NCBI RefSeq assembly: GCF_001429165.1
Contig: NZ_LMIR01000004.1
Coordinates: forward strand, 563,446-627,445
Length of the DNA: 64,000 nucleotides
Direction: 5' to 3'
Origin: Agromyces sp. Root81
GTDB lineage: Bacteria > Actinomycetota > Actinomycetes > Actinomycetales > Microbacteriaceae
In this document: positions 25,469-35,473 of the stretch, piece after piece
How the letters are laid out: each line of letters starts with the position of its first letter
How positions within the stretch are numbered: position 1 is the stretch's first letter
Position numbers and translations under genes: made by a program
The notes under the pieces: model-generated
Database searches by the model: none
Told to the model about the DNA's origin: nothing
The model's input: the letters and a program-made list of their open reading frames with translations, nothing else

Positions 25469-26359
25469 TCAGCCGTTGAAGGCCTTGGTGTCGGCTTCGA
25501 CCTTGGTGAGCGACTTCTCGAGGTCGGCGACGGAGGTCTGCACCGAGACGCCGGTGCCTCCGGACGCCTCGAGGAGGCCGGCCTGCACCTCGGGGTCGGT
25601 CTGGAAGATCTCGACGAGCTTCTTGTAGGTCGCGTTGTCCTTGTCTTCGGCACGGGTCGCGAAGATGTTGACGTAGGGCAGTGCATTCGGGTCGGTCGGG
25701 TCGTCCTGGGCGATCGCGTCCTCGAAGCTGAGTCCGGCGTCGGCGACGTAGTCGTTGTTGATGACGGCCGCGGCGAGGTCGGGCAGCGAGGTCGGCGTGA
25801 GCGATGCCTCGAGTGCGGTGACCGTGACCTTCGATGCCGACTCGTCGATGTCGGCGAGGTCGGAGAAGATCGTGCCGCCGCTCTTGAGTTCGATGAGGCC
25901 GGCCGACTGCAGCACGAGCAGCGCGCGGGCCTGGTTGGACGCGTCGTTCGGCACGGCGACCGTCTCGCCCGCGGGGATCTCCTTCACCGAGCCGTACTTG
26001 GTCGAGTAGAGGCCGAGCGGGTAGATCGCGGTCGAGCCGATGGGCGCGAGGTCCTCGCCCGCCGACACGTTGTAGTCGGCGAGGTAGACGATGTGCTGGA
26101 ACTGGTTCAGGTCGAGCTCGCCCTCGGTCGTCGCGGGGTTCGGCTGGGCGTAGTCGGAGAAGTCGACGAGTTCGATCTCGATGCCCTCGTCGGCAGCAGC
26201 CTCTTCGAAGGCGGTCCACTGCGCGTCGCCCTTGCCGACGACGCCGATCTTGATGACCTCGCTCGTCGCCTCGCCCGCGGCCGGTGCGGCGCATGAGGCG
26301 AGCCCGAGGACGAGGGGCACTGCGGCGAGTGCGGCGATGAGCTTGAGCTGACGTGACAT
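25469..26359 (-). CDS. metQ: Methionine-binding lipoprotein MetQ
   Basis: Substrate-binding lipoprotein of MetNIQ (NlpA family), 296 residues. The signal peptide runs LKLIAALAAVPLVLG to the lipobox LASC (Cys about residue 23). The mature domain has the NlpA features FQHIVYLADYN, TAIYPLGLYSTKYGSV and AVPNDASNQARALLVLQSAGLI. The ATG at 26359 is the only start giving a signal peptide. First gene of the operon, behind a leader with inverted repeats. Confidence 0.95.
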   Translation of the reverse strand: MSRQLKLIAALAAVPLVLGLASCAAPAAGEATSEVIKIGVVGKGDAQWTAFEEAAADEGIEIELVDFSDYAQPNPATTEGELDLNQFQHIVYLADYNVSAGEDLAPIGSTAIYPLGLYSTKYGSVKEIPAGETVAVPNDASNQARALLVLQSAGLIELKSGGTIFSDLADIDESASKVTVTALEASLTPTSLPDLAAAVINNDYVADAGLSFEDAIAQDDPTDPNALPYVNIFATRAEDKDNATYKKLVEIFQTDPEVQAGLLEASGGTGVSVQTSVADLEKSLTKVEADTKAFNG

Positions 26360-26484
26360 GGTGAGTTCCCTTTCGCTGTGGTGCACGCGATCGGGTGCTG
26401 TTGGCGTGGAGCAGGCATGGCTCCGCCACAGTGGTTGACGGTGGGGGCTTCGATGCCGCGATCGCGGGTGCATCACCAACGCTA
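26360..26484 (-). promoter_or_regulatory. Promoter and structured leader of metQNI
   Basis: TAGCGT (-10) at 26479-26484 predicts a start near 26472 and a leader of about 113 bases. TGGTGATGCAC (26468-26478) pairs with GTGCACCACA (26377-26386) to close the leader. Inside are CCGCGATCGCGG and a GGCGGAGC/GCTCCACGCC hairpin. SAM-I or SAM-IV core motifs were not found. Confidence 0.4.
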
Positions 26485-26543
26485 GGCGAAGATTCTTTGC
26501 CCGCTTGACGACATGGTCACACTGCGTCACAGCTTCTGCGGCG

Positions 26544-28403
26544 TCAAGCCTCCAGCGACTCAGAAACTTCGAGCCAGCGGGTTTCCAGGTCGGCGACGGA
26601 TGTCTCGAGCTCGCGCAGCGTGTCGCCGAGTGCGCCCAGGCCGACGTAATCGCCCTGATCGTGCACCGCGAGCTTCTCGTGCTGCACGGCGATCTGTGCC
26701 GACAGCTTCTCGAGCTTGCGGTCGATCGAGGCGAGCTCCTTCTCGGCGTTGCGCTTGTCGGCGCCCGCGAGCGGGACCGGCCCGCCGGCCTGCTTCGTCT
26801 CGGATGCCGCAGCGGACGCGGCGGCCGTCGGCGCGGCGAGCGCCGCGGCATCCGTGGCCCTGCGCAGCTCGAGGTACTGCTCGACGCCGCGCGGCAGGTC
26901 TCGCAGGTGCCCGTCGAGGATCGCGAACTGCCGGTCGGTGACGCGCTCGATGAGGTACCGGTCGTGCGAGACGACGAGCAGCGTGCCCGGCCACGAGTCG
27001 AGGAGGTCCTCGATGGCGGCGAGCATGTCGGTGTCGAGGTCGTTGGTCGGCTCGTCGAGGATGAGCACGTTCGGCTCCTGCAGCAGGATGAGCAGCAGCT
27101 GCAGGCGTCGCTTCTGGCCGCCCGACAGGTTCTTGACCGGGGTCGACAGCTGCGCGGTCGTGAAGCCGAGTCGCTCGAGGAGCTGGCCGGGCGTCATCTC
27201 CTTGTCGCCGACCTGGTAGCTCGATCGCTGCTCGGCGACGACCGCGGAGACGCGCTGCTCGGCCCACTCGGTGAGCTCGTTCAGCTCCTGGCTGAGCGTG
27301 GCGATGCGCACGGTCTTGCCGCGCTTGACGCGGCCGCTCGTCGGTTCGACGGCGCCGGTCACGAGTCCGAGCAGCGTCGACTTGCCGGCGCCGTTGACAC
27401 CGAGGATGCCGGTGCGCTCACCGGGCGCGATGCGCCACTCCACGTCGTGGAGCACCGTGCGCGTGGCCGGGGCGCCGGTCACGGGGTCGGTCATCGGGTC
27501 GTCCTCGCGAGCGGGATAGGCGACCGACACGTCGATGAGGTCGACGACGTCCTTGCCGAGCCGCGAGACCGCGAGCCGGTCGAGCTCGACCTTGTTGCGG
27601 ATGGGCGGCTCGTTCGCGATGAGCTCGTTCGCCGCGTCGATGCGGAACTTCGGCTTCGAGGTGCGCGCCGGGGCGCCGCGGCGCAGCCACGCGAGCTCCT
27701 TGCGCATGAGGTTCTGGCGCTTCGCCTCGGATGCCGCTGCGGAGCGGTCGCGCTCGACGCGCTGCAGCACGTAGGCCGCGTAGCCGCCCTCGAAGGGTTC
27801 GACGATGCCGTCGTGCACCTCCCACGTGGCGGTGCAGACCTCGTCGAGGAACCAGCGGTCGTGGGTCACGACGACGAGCGCGCCGGAGTCGGCCGGCCAA
27901 CGGCGCTTCAGGTGCCCGGCGAGCCAGGCGATGCCCTCGACGTCGAGGTGGTTCGTGGGCTCGTCGAGGAAGACGACGTCCCAGTCGCCGACGAGGAGCG
28001 CCGCGAGGCCGACGCGGCGGCGCTGGCCGCCGGAGAGGCTCGCGATCTGCCCGTGCCACGGCACGTCGCCGAGGAGACCGGCGATGACGTCGCGCACCTT
28101 CGCGTCGCCCGCCCAGACGTGCTCCTCGATGCCGCCGACGACGAACTCGGCCACCGTCTTGCCCGGGTCGACGACGTCGGACTGGTCGAGCGTGCCGATG
28201 CGGATGCCGCGGCGGTGCGTGACCCGACCGCCGTCGGCGGAGAGTCGCCCGTCGAGGAGCTTCAGGAGGGTGGACTTGCCGTCGCCGTTGCGGCCGACGA
28301 CGCCGATGCGGTCGCCCTCGTCGATGCCGAGGGTGACCTCGTCGAAGACGACGCGCGTCGGGAACTCGAGGTGCAGGCGCTCGGCGCCCAGAAGATGTGC
28401 CAT
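26544..28403 (-). CDS. ABC-F family ATPase
   Basis: Cytosolic protein with two ABC domains and no membrane part; ABC-F proteins act on ribosomes (translation factors or antibiotic protection). It has 619 residues. Walker A GRNGDGKSTLLKLL and GVNGAGKSTLLGLV; signatures LSGGQRRR and LSGGQKRR; Walker B VFLDEPTNHLD and LILDEPTNDLD. The linker (about 240-320) carries the basic helix RSAAASEAKRQNLMRKELAWLRRGAPAR. The C-terminal coiled coil (ELASIDRKLEKLSAQIAVQHEK) is present. Subfamily not assigned. Confidence 0.93.
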   Translation of the reverse strand: MAHLLGAERLHLEFPTRVVFDEVTLGIDEGDRIGVVGRNGDGKSTLLKLLDGRLSADGGRVTHRRGIRIGTLDQSDVVDPGKTVAEFVVGGIEEHVWAGDAKVRDVIAGLLGDVPWHGQIASLSGGQRRRVGLAALLVGDWDVVFLDEPTNHLDVEGIAWLAGHLKRRWPADSGALVVVTHDRWFLDEVCTATWEVHDGIVEPFEGGYAAYVLQRVERDRSAAASEAKRQNLMRKELAWLRRGAPARTSKPKFRIDAANELIANEPPIRNKVELDRLAVSRLGKDVVDLIDVSVAYPAREDDPMTDPVTGAPATRTVLHDVEWRIAPGERTGILGVNGAGKSTLLGLVTGAVEPTSGRVKRGKTVRIATLSQELNELTEWAEQRVSAVVAEQRSSYQVGDKEMTPGQLLERLGFTTAQLSTPVKNLSGGQKRRLQLLLILLQEPNVLILDEPTNDLDTDMLAAIEDLLDSWPGTLLVVSHDRYLIERVTDRQFAILDGHLRDLPRGVEQYLELRRATDAAALAAPTAAASAAASETKQAGGPVPLAGADKRNAEKELASIDRKLEKLSAQIAVQHEKLAVHDQGDYVGLGALGDTLRELETSVADLETRWLEVSESLEA

Positions 28404-28452
28404 GTCCTCACGAGCCTACTTGCAGTTGCCCCGCCCGAGATCGTGCGGTTGC

Positions 28453-29385
28453 TCAGCCCGAGATGATCCGAGCCCCGTGCACCGGGCCGTGCACGTGCAC
28501 GGCGTGCAGGCGGGCCGCAGAGAGGGCGACCTGCAGTTCGAGCGCCGAATCGGTGTCGTCGACGAGGAAGGCGACCGTCGGCCCCGAACCGGAGACGAGC
28601 CCCGCGAGCGCGCCATGCGCCCCGCCGAGGTCGAGGATGCCGCCGAGACCCGGCGCGAGGCTGAGCGCCGCCGCCTGCAGGTCGTTGTGCAGCGACTCGG
28701 CAAGCCGCCGGGAGTCGCCGGCGCGCAGCGCCTGCAGCACCGCCGTGTCGACGACCGGCGCCGAGCCGTCGGGCACGAGGGCGAGCCGCGACTCCCGCTG
28801 GCGGTCGAGCTCCTGGTAGACGGCGGGCGTCGACAGCCCGAACTCCGCCACCGCGAGCACCCAGTGGAACGACCCCGTCGCGAGCGCCGGGCTGAGCTGG
28901 TCTCCGCGACCGGTGCCGATCGCCGTGCCGCCGGAGAGCGCGAACGGCACGTCGGCGCCGAGCTTGGCCGCGAGCGTGTGCAGCTCCTCCTTCGAGAGTG
29001 CGGTGCCCCAGAGCGCATCGCAGGCCACCAGGGTGGCCGCCGCATCCGCGGATCCGCCGCCCATGCCGCCCGCGATCGGCACGTGCTTGTCGATCTCGAG
29101 GTGCACGCCGCCCGGCACGCCCGCGGTGCGGGCGAGCAGCTTCGCGGCCTTGATGGCGAGGTTCGAGCGATCGGTCGGCAGCCCCGAGGTGTCGACGCTG
29201 CCGCCGAACGAGACGCTGAACTCGTCGTCGGGCCAGGCGCGCACGTCTTCGTAGAGCGATACCGCCTGGTAGGCGGTGGCGACGTCGTGATACCCGTCGG
29301 CCTGCACCTCGCCGACGCGCATGAAGAGGTTGATCTTGCCGGGTGCCCGAACGTGCACTGCCTCGTCGGTCGCCGCGATCGTCAT
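28453..29385 (-). CDS. ispE: 4-diphosphocytidyl-2-C-methyl-D-erythritol kinase
   Basis: MEP-pathway kinase for isoprenoid precursors. It has 310 residues of the GHMP superfamily: N-terminal [29 protein letters not shown] loop [20 protein letters not shown], and C-terminal [14 protein letters not shown]. The ATG at 29385 has TAGCGT exactly six bases upstream. Follows metG-tatD-rsmA on the same strand, the usual actinobacterial order with a small gene in between. Confidence 0.95.
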   Translation of the reverse strand: MTIAATDEAVHVRAPGKINLFMRVGEVQADGYHDVATAYQAVSLYEDVRAWPDDEFSVSFGGSVDTSGLPTDRSNLAIKAAKLLARTAGVPGGVHLEIDKHVPIAGGMGGGSADAAATLVACDALWGTALSKEELHTLAAKLGADVPFALSGGTAIGTGRGDQLSPALATGSFHWVLAVAEFGLSTPAVYQELDRQRESRLALVPDGSAPVVDTAVLQALRAGDSRRLAESLHNDLQAAALSLAPGLGGILDLGGAHGALAGLVSGSGPTVAFLVDDTDSALELQVALSAARLHAVHVHGPVHGARIISG

Positions 29386-29397
29386 GGCTCCACGCTA
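29386..29397 (-). promoter_or_regulatory. Leaderless promoter of ispE
   Basis: TAGCGT (29392-29397), six bases, ATG at 29385. It overlaps the end of the upstream DUF4287-like gene. Confidence 0.6.
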
Positions 29398-29967
29398 ACC
29401 GACCGACTCGATGGTCACGGCGTCGAGCCAGCCTCGGAGCGTCTGCTTCGCCTCGGCGAGGTCGTCGCCCGTCGGCATGCGCCCGCGCGTGAGGCCGATC
29501 GACGTCTTGCCCGCGCCGCGCGCGGACGCCGAGGCGAGCACGAACTCGCCGCCGTCGAGCGGGAACCGCGCCGTCGGATACTTCGCCGAGAGGTTCAGGG
29601 CGAGCGGCTCGACACCGGTCCGTGCGGTCACCACGGCGGCGAGGGCGCGGAGCGCCGGTTCGACGTCGCCCGCGATCGTGCGCGTGACGCTCACCTCGAA
29701 CGTGCCGTCCTGGCGCTGGCCGGGCGAGCGGATGCCTCGTGCCTGCTCGTACCCGACGGTGACGCCCTGCGCCCACCACGGGTCGACGCCCTGGTCTCGT
29801 GCGAGCCAGTTCGCGATCGCCTGGTGCTTCCACTCGGCGGCGCCGGCCGCGTCGAGCAGCGCGAACCACTCGTCGCGCGTCCGTCCGGTCGCGCTGACGA
29901 CCGCGTCGTCGCCGATGCCGTCGGCGTTGCCGCCGACGCCTCGGCTCCCCATGCCCTGCGTCCCCAC
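29395..29967 (-). CDS. DUF4287-like protein
   Basis: About 190 residues. The N-terminal half matches the DUF4287 pattern: WFALLDAAGAAEWKHQAIANWLARDQGVDPWWAQGVTVGYEQARGIRSPGQRQDGTFEVS. The C-terminal half (around ALNLSAKYPTARFPLDGGEFVLASAS) looks like a small alpha-beta domain. Role unknown. The start is taken as GTG at 29967, seven bases after TAGCGT (29975-29980); a GTG at 29976 or ATG at 29943 are alternatives. It is inserted between rsmA and ispE. Confidence 0.75.
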   Translation of the reverse strand: MGTQGMGSRGVGGNADGIGDDAVVSATGRTRDEWFALLDAAGAAEWKHQAIANWLARDQGVDPWWAQGVTVGYEQARGIRSPGQRQDGTFEVSVTRTIAGDVEPALRALAAVVTARTGVEPLALNLSAKYPTARFPLDGGEFVLASASARGAGKTSIGLTRGRMPTGDDLAEAKQTLRGWLDAVTIESVG

Positions 29968-29988
29968 GGCACCCACGCTAGCGCGTGA

Positions 29989-30861
29989 TCAGACCGCGCG
30001 GGCGATGCGGAGGAAGTCGGCGACGGTGAGTTGCTCGCCGCGCGCCTGCGGGTCGACCCCTGCGGCCTCGAGCACGGTGGTCGCGTGCCCCGAACCGCCA
30101 CCGAGCACCGTCGAGAGCGACTGGCGCAGCATCTTGCGGCGCTGCTGGAATGCGGCGTCGACCAGGGCGAACGTCGCGACGCGTTCGGCCTCGGAGCCCG
30201 GGGCATCCGCTCGCTCGAACCCGACGAGCACCGAATCGACGTTCGGCACCGGCCAGAAGACCATGCGAGAGACCTGGCCGGCGGTGCGCCAGTGGCCGTA
30301 CCATGCGGCCTTGACGCTCGGAGCGCCGTAGACCTTCGACCCGGGCTCCGCGGCGAGTCGGTAGCCGACCTCGGCCTGCACCATGACGATGCCCGACTGC
30401 AGCGAGTCGAAGTGCTCGAGCAGGTGCAGCAGCACCGGCACCGAGATGTTGTAGGGCAGGTTCGCGACGAGGCGCACCGGGTCGCCGGGCAGCTCGGTGA
30501 CGCGCATCGCGTCTTCGGTGACGACCGTCAGCGACGTGCCGGGCTGCATGATCGCGGCCGTGTGCGGCAGCTGGGCGGCGAGGCGTTTGTCGATCTCGAC
30601 GGCGACGACGGACGCCCCGGCCTCGAGCAGCCCGAGCGTGAGCGAGCCGAGCCCCGGTCCGATCTCGAGCACCGTCTCGCCCGACTGCACGCCGGCGGTC
30701 TGCACGATACGGCGTACGGTGTTCGCGTCGTGCACGAAGTTCTGGCCGAGCTTCTTCGTCGGCGTGACGTCGAGCAGCTGTGCGAGATCGCGGATCTCGG
30801 CGGGTCCGAGCAGGCGCGGCGCGGTCTCGGCGCCCTCGGCCGCATGCCGATGCGCGTTCAC
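29989..30861 (-). CDS. rsmA: 16S rRNA dimethyladenosine transferase RsmA
   Basis: Dimethylates A1518 and A1519 of 16S rRNA (E. coli numbering) during 30S assembly. It has 290 residues. SAM site [29 protein letters not shown], substrate motif [15 protein letters not shown], and [18 protein letters not shown] near the start. The GTG at 30861 overlaps the tatD stop by four bases (GTGA), indicating translational coupling. Confidence 0.96.
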   Translation of the reverse strand: MNAHRHAAEGAETAPRLLGPAEIRDLAQLLDVTPTKKLGQNFVHDANTVRRIVQTAGVQSGETVLEIGPGLGSLTLGLLEAGASVVAVEIDKRLAAQLPHTAAIMQPGTSLTVVTEDAMRVTELPGDPVRLVANLPYNISVPVLLHLLEHFDSLQSGIVMVQAEVGYRLAAEPGSKVYGAPSVKAAWYGHWRTAGQVSRMVFWPVPNVDSVLVGFERADAPGSEAERVATFALVDAAFQQRRKMLRQSLSTVLGGGSGHATTVLEAAGVDPQARGEQLTVADFLRIARAV

Positions 30862-31796
30862 GCTTCCGCCCCGCTCTCGCGGTCTCGGCGCTCCGCTGCC
30901 CCCGTCACGGGCTCATCTTGCCATGAGCCGTACACCTGCACGGTGTTCGCCGCGAGCTGTTCGCAGAATTCGTCGAGCTCGGCGCCCAGCACCTCGGCCA
31001 TGAATCGCACCGTGTGCGGCACGAGATACGGCGCGTTCGGGCGGCCGCGGAGCGGCACGGGCGTGAGGTACGGGGCATCCGTCTCGACGAGGATGCGGTC
31101 GCGCGGGGCGACGCGCAGCGCCTCGCGGAGGTTCTCCGCGTTCTTGAACGTGACGTTGCCGGCGAACGAGAGGTACCAGCCCTCGTCGGCGGCGAGCCGG
31201 GCGAGCTCCTCGCCACCCGAGAAGCAGTGGAAGACCGTGCGTTCGGGCGCGCCGACCCGGCGGAGCGTCGCCACGACGTCGTCATGGGCGTCGCGGTCGT
31301 GGATCTGGAGGGCGAGTCCGTGCCGCTTCGCGATGGCGATGTGCGCCTCGAACGATCGGAACTGCGCGCCGCGACCGTCTTCGCCGGTGCGGTAGAAGTC
31401 GAGGCCGGTCTCGCCGATCGCGCGCACCCGCGGGCGGCCCGCGAGCTCGTCGATCACGGCGAGGGCGTCGTCGAGCGTTCCGGCGGCGTCGAGCTCCGGC
31501 GCCTCGTTCGGGTGCAGCGCGACCGCGGCCAGGAGCCGCGGCTCGCGTGCGGCGACCTCGGCCGACCAGCGGCTCGTCGCGACGTCGGTGCCGACCTGCA
31601 CGGCTCCGGCGATGCCGACGGATGCCGCGCGCTCGAGGTGCTCGTGCACGTCGATGGGCAGCGCGCCGTCGGCGATCTCGAGGTGCGTGTGGTTGTCGTA
31701 GACGGCCACGGGCAGCGGCTCGGGTGCCGGCGGGTACTCGACGGCGCGACCGCCGTCGGAGCGGGTGCGGAGGTGTGCAGGCGCGGGGTCGCTCAC
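30858..31796 (-). CDS. tatD: TatD family hydrolase
   Basis: Metal-dependent DNase/hydrolase of the TIM-barrel amidohydrolase superfamily. It has 312 residues. Metal ligands appear in [33 protein letters not shown] and VETDAPYL. The start is GTG at 31796 ([16 protein letters not shown]...); upstream codons in this frame are the shadow of metG. It sits 22 bases after metG and overlaps rsmA, giving metG-tatD-rsmA. Confidence 0.93.
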   Translation of the reverse strand: MSDPAPAHLRTRSDGGRAVEYPPAPEPLPVAVYDNHTHLEIADGALPIDVHEHLERAASVGIAGAVQVGTDVATSRWSAEVAAREPRLLAAVALHPNEAPELDAAGTLDDALAVIDELAGRPRVRAIGETGLDFYRTGEDGRGAQFRSFEAHIAIAKRHGLALQIHDRDAHDDVVATLRRVGAPERTVFHCFSGGEELARLAADEGWYLSFAGNVTFKNAENLREALRVAPRDRILVETDAPYLTPVPLRGRPNAPYLVPHTVRFMAEVLGAELDEFCEQLAANTVQVYGSWQDEPVTGAAERRDRESGAEA

Positions 31797-31818
31797 GCGG
31801 CCGGTGCTCCGAACTGCA

Positions 31819-33378
31819 TCATTCGGCCACCTCGACGCGCGGGAACAGCGCCTCGAGCGGTGCGACCTGTGTGCCGGTCGTCCAGGCGTCGGCCTGGTCG
31901 ATGCGCTGCTCCTGCACGGCGCCCGGGGCGCCGAGCGCGGTCCAGAGCTTGGCCGTCGCGACCGGCAGCACGGGCGAGAGCAGCACGGCGAGCGTGCCGA
32001 GGCCGTGGTACGCCGTGGCGAGCACCGTCTCGAGCCGGTCGCGCTTGGCCGGGTCCTTCGCGAGGGTCCACGGCTCCTCGATCGTGAGGTAGCCGTTGAG
32101 GGCGTCGACGAGCTCCCACGCCGCTCCGATGGCGTCGTGGATCGCCAGACGGTTGATCGCCTCCCACGAGGCATCCGTCGCCCGGCGCTCGACGCTCGCG
32201 ATCTCGATGTCGGCGGCCGTCAGGGTGCCCGCGGTGGGCACGGCGCCGTCGCAGTAGCGGGTGATCATCGCCACCACGCGCGAGGCGAGGTTGCCGAAGC
32301 CGTTCGCGAGTTCGGCCTGGTAGCGCGCTGCCAGGTCCTCCCACGAGAACGAGCCGTCCTGACCGAACGCGATCGCGCGCAGGAAGTAGTAGCGGAACGC
32401 GTCGGAGCCGAAGGTCTCGGTGATCTGCTCCGGCGCGATGCCGGTGAGCTTCGACTTCGACATCTTCTCGCCGCCGACGAGGAGCCAGCCGTGGGCGAAG
32501 ACGCCCTTCGGCACCTCGAGGCCACCGGCGAGCAGCATCGCCGGCCAGATGACGGCGTGGAAGCGCAGGATGTCCTTGCCGATGATGTGCTGCGCGGGCC
32601 AACGCCGCGCGAACTCGGCGTCGTCTTCTCCGTAGCCGACCGCGGTGATGTAGTTCAGGAGCGCGTCGAACCACACGTAGAACACGTGCGACTCGTCCCA
32701 CGGGACCTTCACGCCCCAGTCGAACGTCGACCGCGAGATCGAGATGTCGGAGAGGCCGCGGCTCACGAACGAGACCGCCTCGTTGCGAGCGGACTCGGGC
32801 TGCACGAAGTCGGGGCGCTCCTCGTAGAGCGCGAGCAGCTGGTCGGCGAAGGCCGACATGCGGAAGAAGTAATTCTTCTCGTGCAGGAGCTCGACCGGCT
32901 TGGAGTGGATCGCGCAGACGAGCTGGCCCTCGTACTCCCCCGTGCCCGGCACGAGGTCGGACGGCTGCTTGTACTCCTCGCAGCCGACGCAGTAGTAGCC
33001 GTCGTACTCGCCGGCGTAGATGTGTCCGTCGTCGTAGAGCTTCTGCAGGAACTTCTGGACGTTCTTCTCGTGCCGCTCCTCGGTGGTGCGGATGAAGTCG
33101 TCGTTGGCGATGTCGACCGTCTCGAGCAGCGGGATCCACGCCTCGGCGACGAGCTTGTCGGCCCACTGCTTCGGCGTCACGCCGTTGGCGGTCGCGGTGC
33201 GCAGGATCTTCTGGCCGTGCTCGTCGGTGCCCGTGAGCATCCAGGTGTCGTCGCCGGCCTGGCGGTGCCAGCGTGCGAGCACGTCGGCAGCGACCTCCGT
33301 GTAGGCGTGCCCGATGTGGGGCACGTCATTCACATAGAAAATGGGCGTGGTGGTATAGAACGAGGAGCCGTCGGCCAT
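31819..33378 (-). CDS. metG: Methionine--tRNA ligase
   Basis: Class I synthetase charging tRNA-Met. It has 519 residues. HIGH-type site PIFYVNDVPHIGHAYTE, MLTGTDEHGQKI, and KMSKS-type site GGEKMSKSKLTG. Only one Cys pair is visible in the connective domain (YYCVGCEEY), the reduced zinc form. No C-terminal tRNA-binding extension. The ATG at 33378 has TAGGAT six bases upstream, so leaderless. Confidence 0.97.
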   Translation of the reverse strand: MADGSSFYTTTPIFYVNDVPHIGHAYTEVAADVLARWHRQAGDDTWMLTGTDEHGQKILRTATANGVTPKQWADKLVAEAWIPLLETVDIANDDFIRTTEERHEKNVQKFLQKLYDDGHIYAGEYDGYYCVGCEEYKQPSDLVPGTGEYEGQLVCAIHSKPVELLHEKNYFFRMSAFADQLLALYEERPDFVQPESARNEAVSFVSRGLSDISISRSTFDWGVKVPWDESHVFYVWFDALLNYITAVGYGEDDAEFARRWPAQHIIGKDILRFHAVIWPAMLLAGGLEVPKGVFAHGWLLVGGEKMSKSKLTGIAPEQITETFGSDAFRYYFLRAIAFGQDGSFSWEDLAARYQAELANGFGNLASRVVAMITRYCDGAVPTAGTLTAADIEIASVERRATDASWEAINRLAIHDAIGAAWELVDALNGYLTIEEPWTLAKDPAKRDRLETVLATAYHGLGTLAVLLSPVLPVATAKLWTALGAPGAVQEQRIDQADAWTTGTQVAPLEALFPRVEVAE

Positions 33379-33390
33379 CCCCCAATCCTA
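33379..33390 (-). promoter_or_regulatory. Leaderless promoter of metG
   Basis: TAGGAT (33385-33390), six bases, ATG at 33378. Confidence 0.6.
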
Positions 33391-34500
33391 CGGGCGAGCG
33401 GATGACCCGGCGTTCCGGTTACGCCGGCGCCGGCGAACGCTCCCGTCGCCGATGGCCGGCGGGATCGCCTCCTCGACCTCCATGTGCTCGTGCGGGGTGG
33501 GCACCCCGAGGGTGACGTCCTGCTCCTTGATCGCCGGTTCGTGCACCCGCTGGCCCGGGTAGCCGACGATGCGCAGGCCGAGCACGATCTTGCCCGGCGC
33601 CTCACGACGGTCGAGGGCGCGGTACGCGTCGGCGACGGACTCGAGGGGGAAGACATCGGCGATCGGGAGGCGCGCACGCCGGGTCGCGACGAGTGCGGCG
33701 ACGCGACCGAGGGCGACGACATCGCCGGCGTAGACCTTGACCGCCTCTTCGTCTTGCACCGCATCCCAGTCGAGCACGGTGAGGATGCGCGACGGCGGCA
33801 CGCCGAGGGCGAGCGCCGCCTCGGTCTCACCGCCGAGGAAGTCGAGGAAGCCGGTGATCGGCCCGGGAGCCACCGGTCGTACTCGCTCGGCGAGGTCGGG
33901 GCCGTAGGCCACCGGGAGCACCCCGAACTGGCGGAGGAAGTCGAATCGGGTCTCGATGCTCGTGCCGATGACCGTGGCGCCTCGCATGCGGGCGAACTGG
34001 GCGGCGAGGCATCCGACGCCCCCTGCCGCGGCCGTGATGACGACGGTGTCGGCCGGCGAGAGGGCGAGCGATTCGACGGCCGTCCACGCGGTGGTGCCGG
34101 CCACGTAGAGGGACCCGGCGACCTCCCAGGTGAGTTCGGGCGGCTTCGGCAGGAGCTGGCGCTCGGGCACGACGACATGGCTCGCATGCGCGCCGCGCTC
34201 GACGAACCCCATGACCTCGTCGCCGTGCGAGAACGACGACACGCCGGGACCCGTCGACACGACGACACCTGCGAGATCGCGGCCCTGCAGCGAGGGGAAG
34301 CTCACGGGCCATCGCTCGGGGTGGTCGCCGCGCCGGATCGCGCTCTCGACCGGGTTCAGCCCGGTCGCGAACACCGCGACGAGCACTTCGCCCTCGCCGG
34401 GTTCGGGCATCGGCTGTCCGACGACCTCGAGCACCTCGGGTCCGCCGTACTCGGAGAACCGGACGACATGCGCCAGGTCGTGGTCGGGGTCGTGAGTCAT
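33388..34500 (-). CDS. Zinc-type/quinone oxidoreductase-like MDR protein
   Basis: 370-residue medium-chain dehydrogenase/reductase. N-terminal GroES-like fold (HVVRFSEYGGPEVLEVVGQPMPEPGEGEVLVAV) and Rossmann domain with VVITAAAGGVGCLAAQFARMRGA. No structural-zinc Cys cluster, so quinone-oxidoreductase-like; substrate unknown. A basic C-terminal tail (VRRRRRNRNAG) follows an additional 40-residue stretch. The ATG at 34500 is chosen for GGAGGT five to six bases upstream. Confidence 0.88.
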   Translation of the reverse strand: MTHDPDHDLAHVVRFSEYGGPEVLEVVGQPMPEPGEGEVLVAVFATGLNPVESAIRRGDHPERWPVSFPSLQGRDLAGVVVSTGPGVSSFSHGDEVMGFVERGAHASHVVVPERQLLPKPPELTWEVAGSLYVAGTTAWTAVESLALSPADTVVITAAAGGVGCLAAQFARMRGATVIGTSIETRFDFLRQFGVLPVAYGPDLAERVRPVAPGPITGFLDFLGGETEAALALGVPPSRILTVLDWDAVQDEEAVKVYAGDVVALGRVAALVATRRARLPIADVFPLESVADAYRALDRREAPGKIVLGLRIVGYPGQRVHEPAIKEQDVTLGVPTPHEHMEVEEAIPPAIGDGSVRRRRRNRNAGSSARP

Positions 34501-34597
34501 CTCGCACCTCCACCGCTCTACCGGTACTGCCATTCTCCGCCAGGCAGGCGGATTCCGACAGGGCTGGACGCGGTGCGCCGCGACGGCCCGGGCGGCG

Positions 34598-35422
34598 TCA
34601 GCCTCGCTTGCGCGCCTGCAGGCCCGCCTCGTAGAGATCGCGCGTGCTGAGGCCGCTCTCCGCGGCGACGAGGGCCGCCGCGTCCTTCAACCGGGTTCCG
34701 GATGCCGCGAGCTCGAGCACCCGCGCGAGGGCGTTCTCGGGGTTCGCCTCCTGCTCGGCGGCACCGCCGACCACGATCACGATCTCGCCCCGCACCCCGC
34801 CCTCGGCCCAGGTCGCGAGCTCGCCGAGCGGGCCGCGCCGCACCTCCTCGTACATCTTGGTGAGTTCACGGCAGACGGCGGCCGGCCGGTCGGCCCCGAA
34901 CGCCTCGGCGAGCGCGGCGAGGCTCGCGGCCAGCCGCGACGGACCCTCGAAGAACAGCAGCGTGCGGCGGTCGCCGGCGAGCTCGGCGAGGCGACGGCTG
35001 CGCTCCCCCGCCTTCCGCGGCAGGAATCCCTCGAACGCGAAGCGGTCGGTCGGCAGGCCGGACACGGCGAGCGCGGTGACCACTGCCGAGGGCCCGGGGA
35101 TCGCGGTGACCTCCACACCCGCGTCGGCGGCGGCCGCGACGAGCGGGAAGCCCGGGTCGGACACCGTCGGCATGCCGGCGTCGCTCAGCACGAGCAGGTC
35201 GGTGTCGCGGGCGAGCTCGACGAGCTCGGCGGCCTTCTGCCGTTCGTTGTGCTCGTGCAGCGCGATGAGCTTCGGCCGGTTCTCGATGCCGAGCCCGGCG
35301 AGCAGGCGCTGCGTCACCCTCGTGTCTTCGGAGGCGATGACGGTCGCGGCCTCGAGGGCGTCGCGAAGTCGGGCGGAAGCGTCGCCGAGGTTGCCGATGG
35401 GCGTCGCCGCGAGGATGATCAT
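34598..35422 (-). CDS. rsmI: 16S rRNA 2'-O-methyltransferase RsmI
   Basis: Methylates the 2'-O of C1402 (E. coli numbering) in the ribosomal P site. It has 274 residues of the tetrapyrrole-methylase fold: LAATPIGNLGDASARLRDAL, SEDTRVTQRLL, LSDAGMPTVSDPG and TAIPGPSAVVTALAVSGL. Start is taken at ATG 35422; an in-frame ATG at 35434 adds four residues and is equally possible. It is divergent from the mannosyltransferase gene across a 40-base gap. Confidence 0.94.
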   Translation of the reverse strand: MIILAATPIGNLGDASARLRDALEAATVIASEDTRVTQRLLAGLGIENRPKLIALHEHNERQKAAELVELARDTDLLVLSDAGMPTVSDPGFPLVAAAADAGVEVTAIPGPSAVVTALAVSGLPTDRFAFEGFLPRKAGERSRRLAELAGDRRTLLFFEGPSRLAASLAALAEAFGADRPAAVCRELTKMYEEVRRGPLGELATWAEGGVRGEIVIVVGGAAEQEANPENALARVLELAASGTRLKDAAALVAAESGLSTRDLYEAGLQARKRG

Positions 35423-35461
35423 GAGCTCAAGCATGACACCCGCCGATCGGGCCGCCTCGTT

Positions 35462-35473
35462 TAGGGTTGGCGC
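35462..35473 (+). promoter_or_regulatory. Leaderless promoter of pmt
   Basis: TAGGGT (35462-35467), six bases, ATG at 35474. Confidence 0.6.

Noticed and set aside
26360..26484. SAM-I or SAM-IV riboswitch before metQ
   Set aside because: The conserved core strings of those classes were looked for and not found; only generic stems are present.
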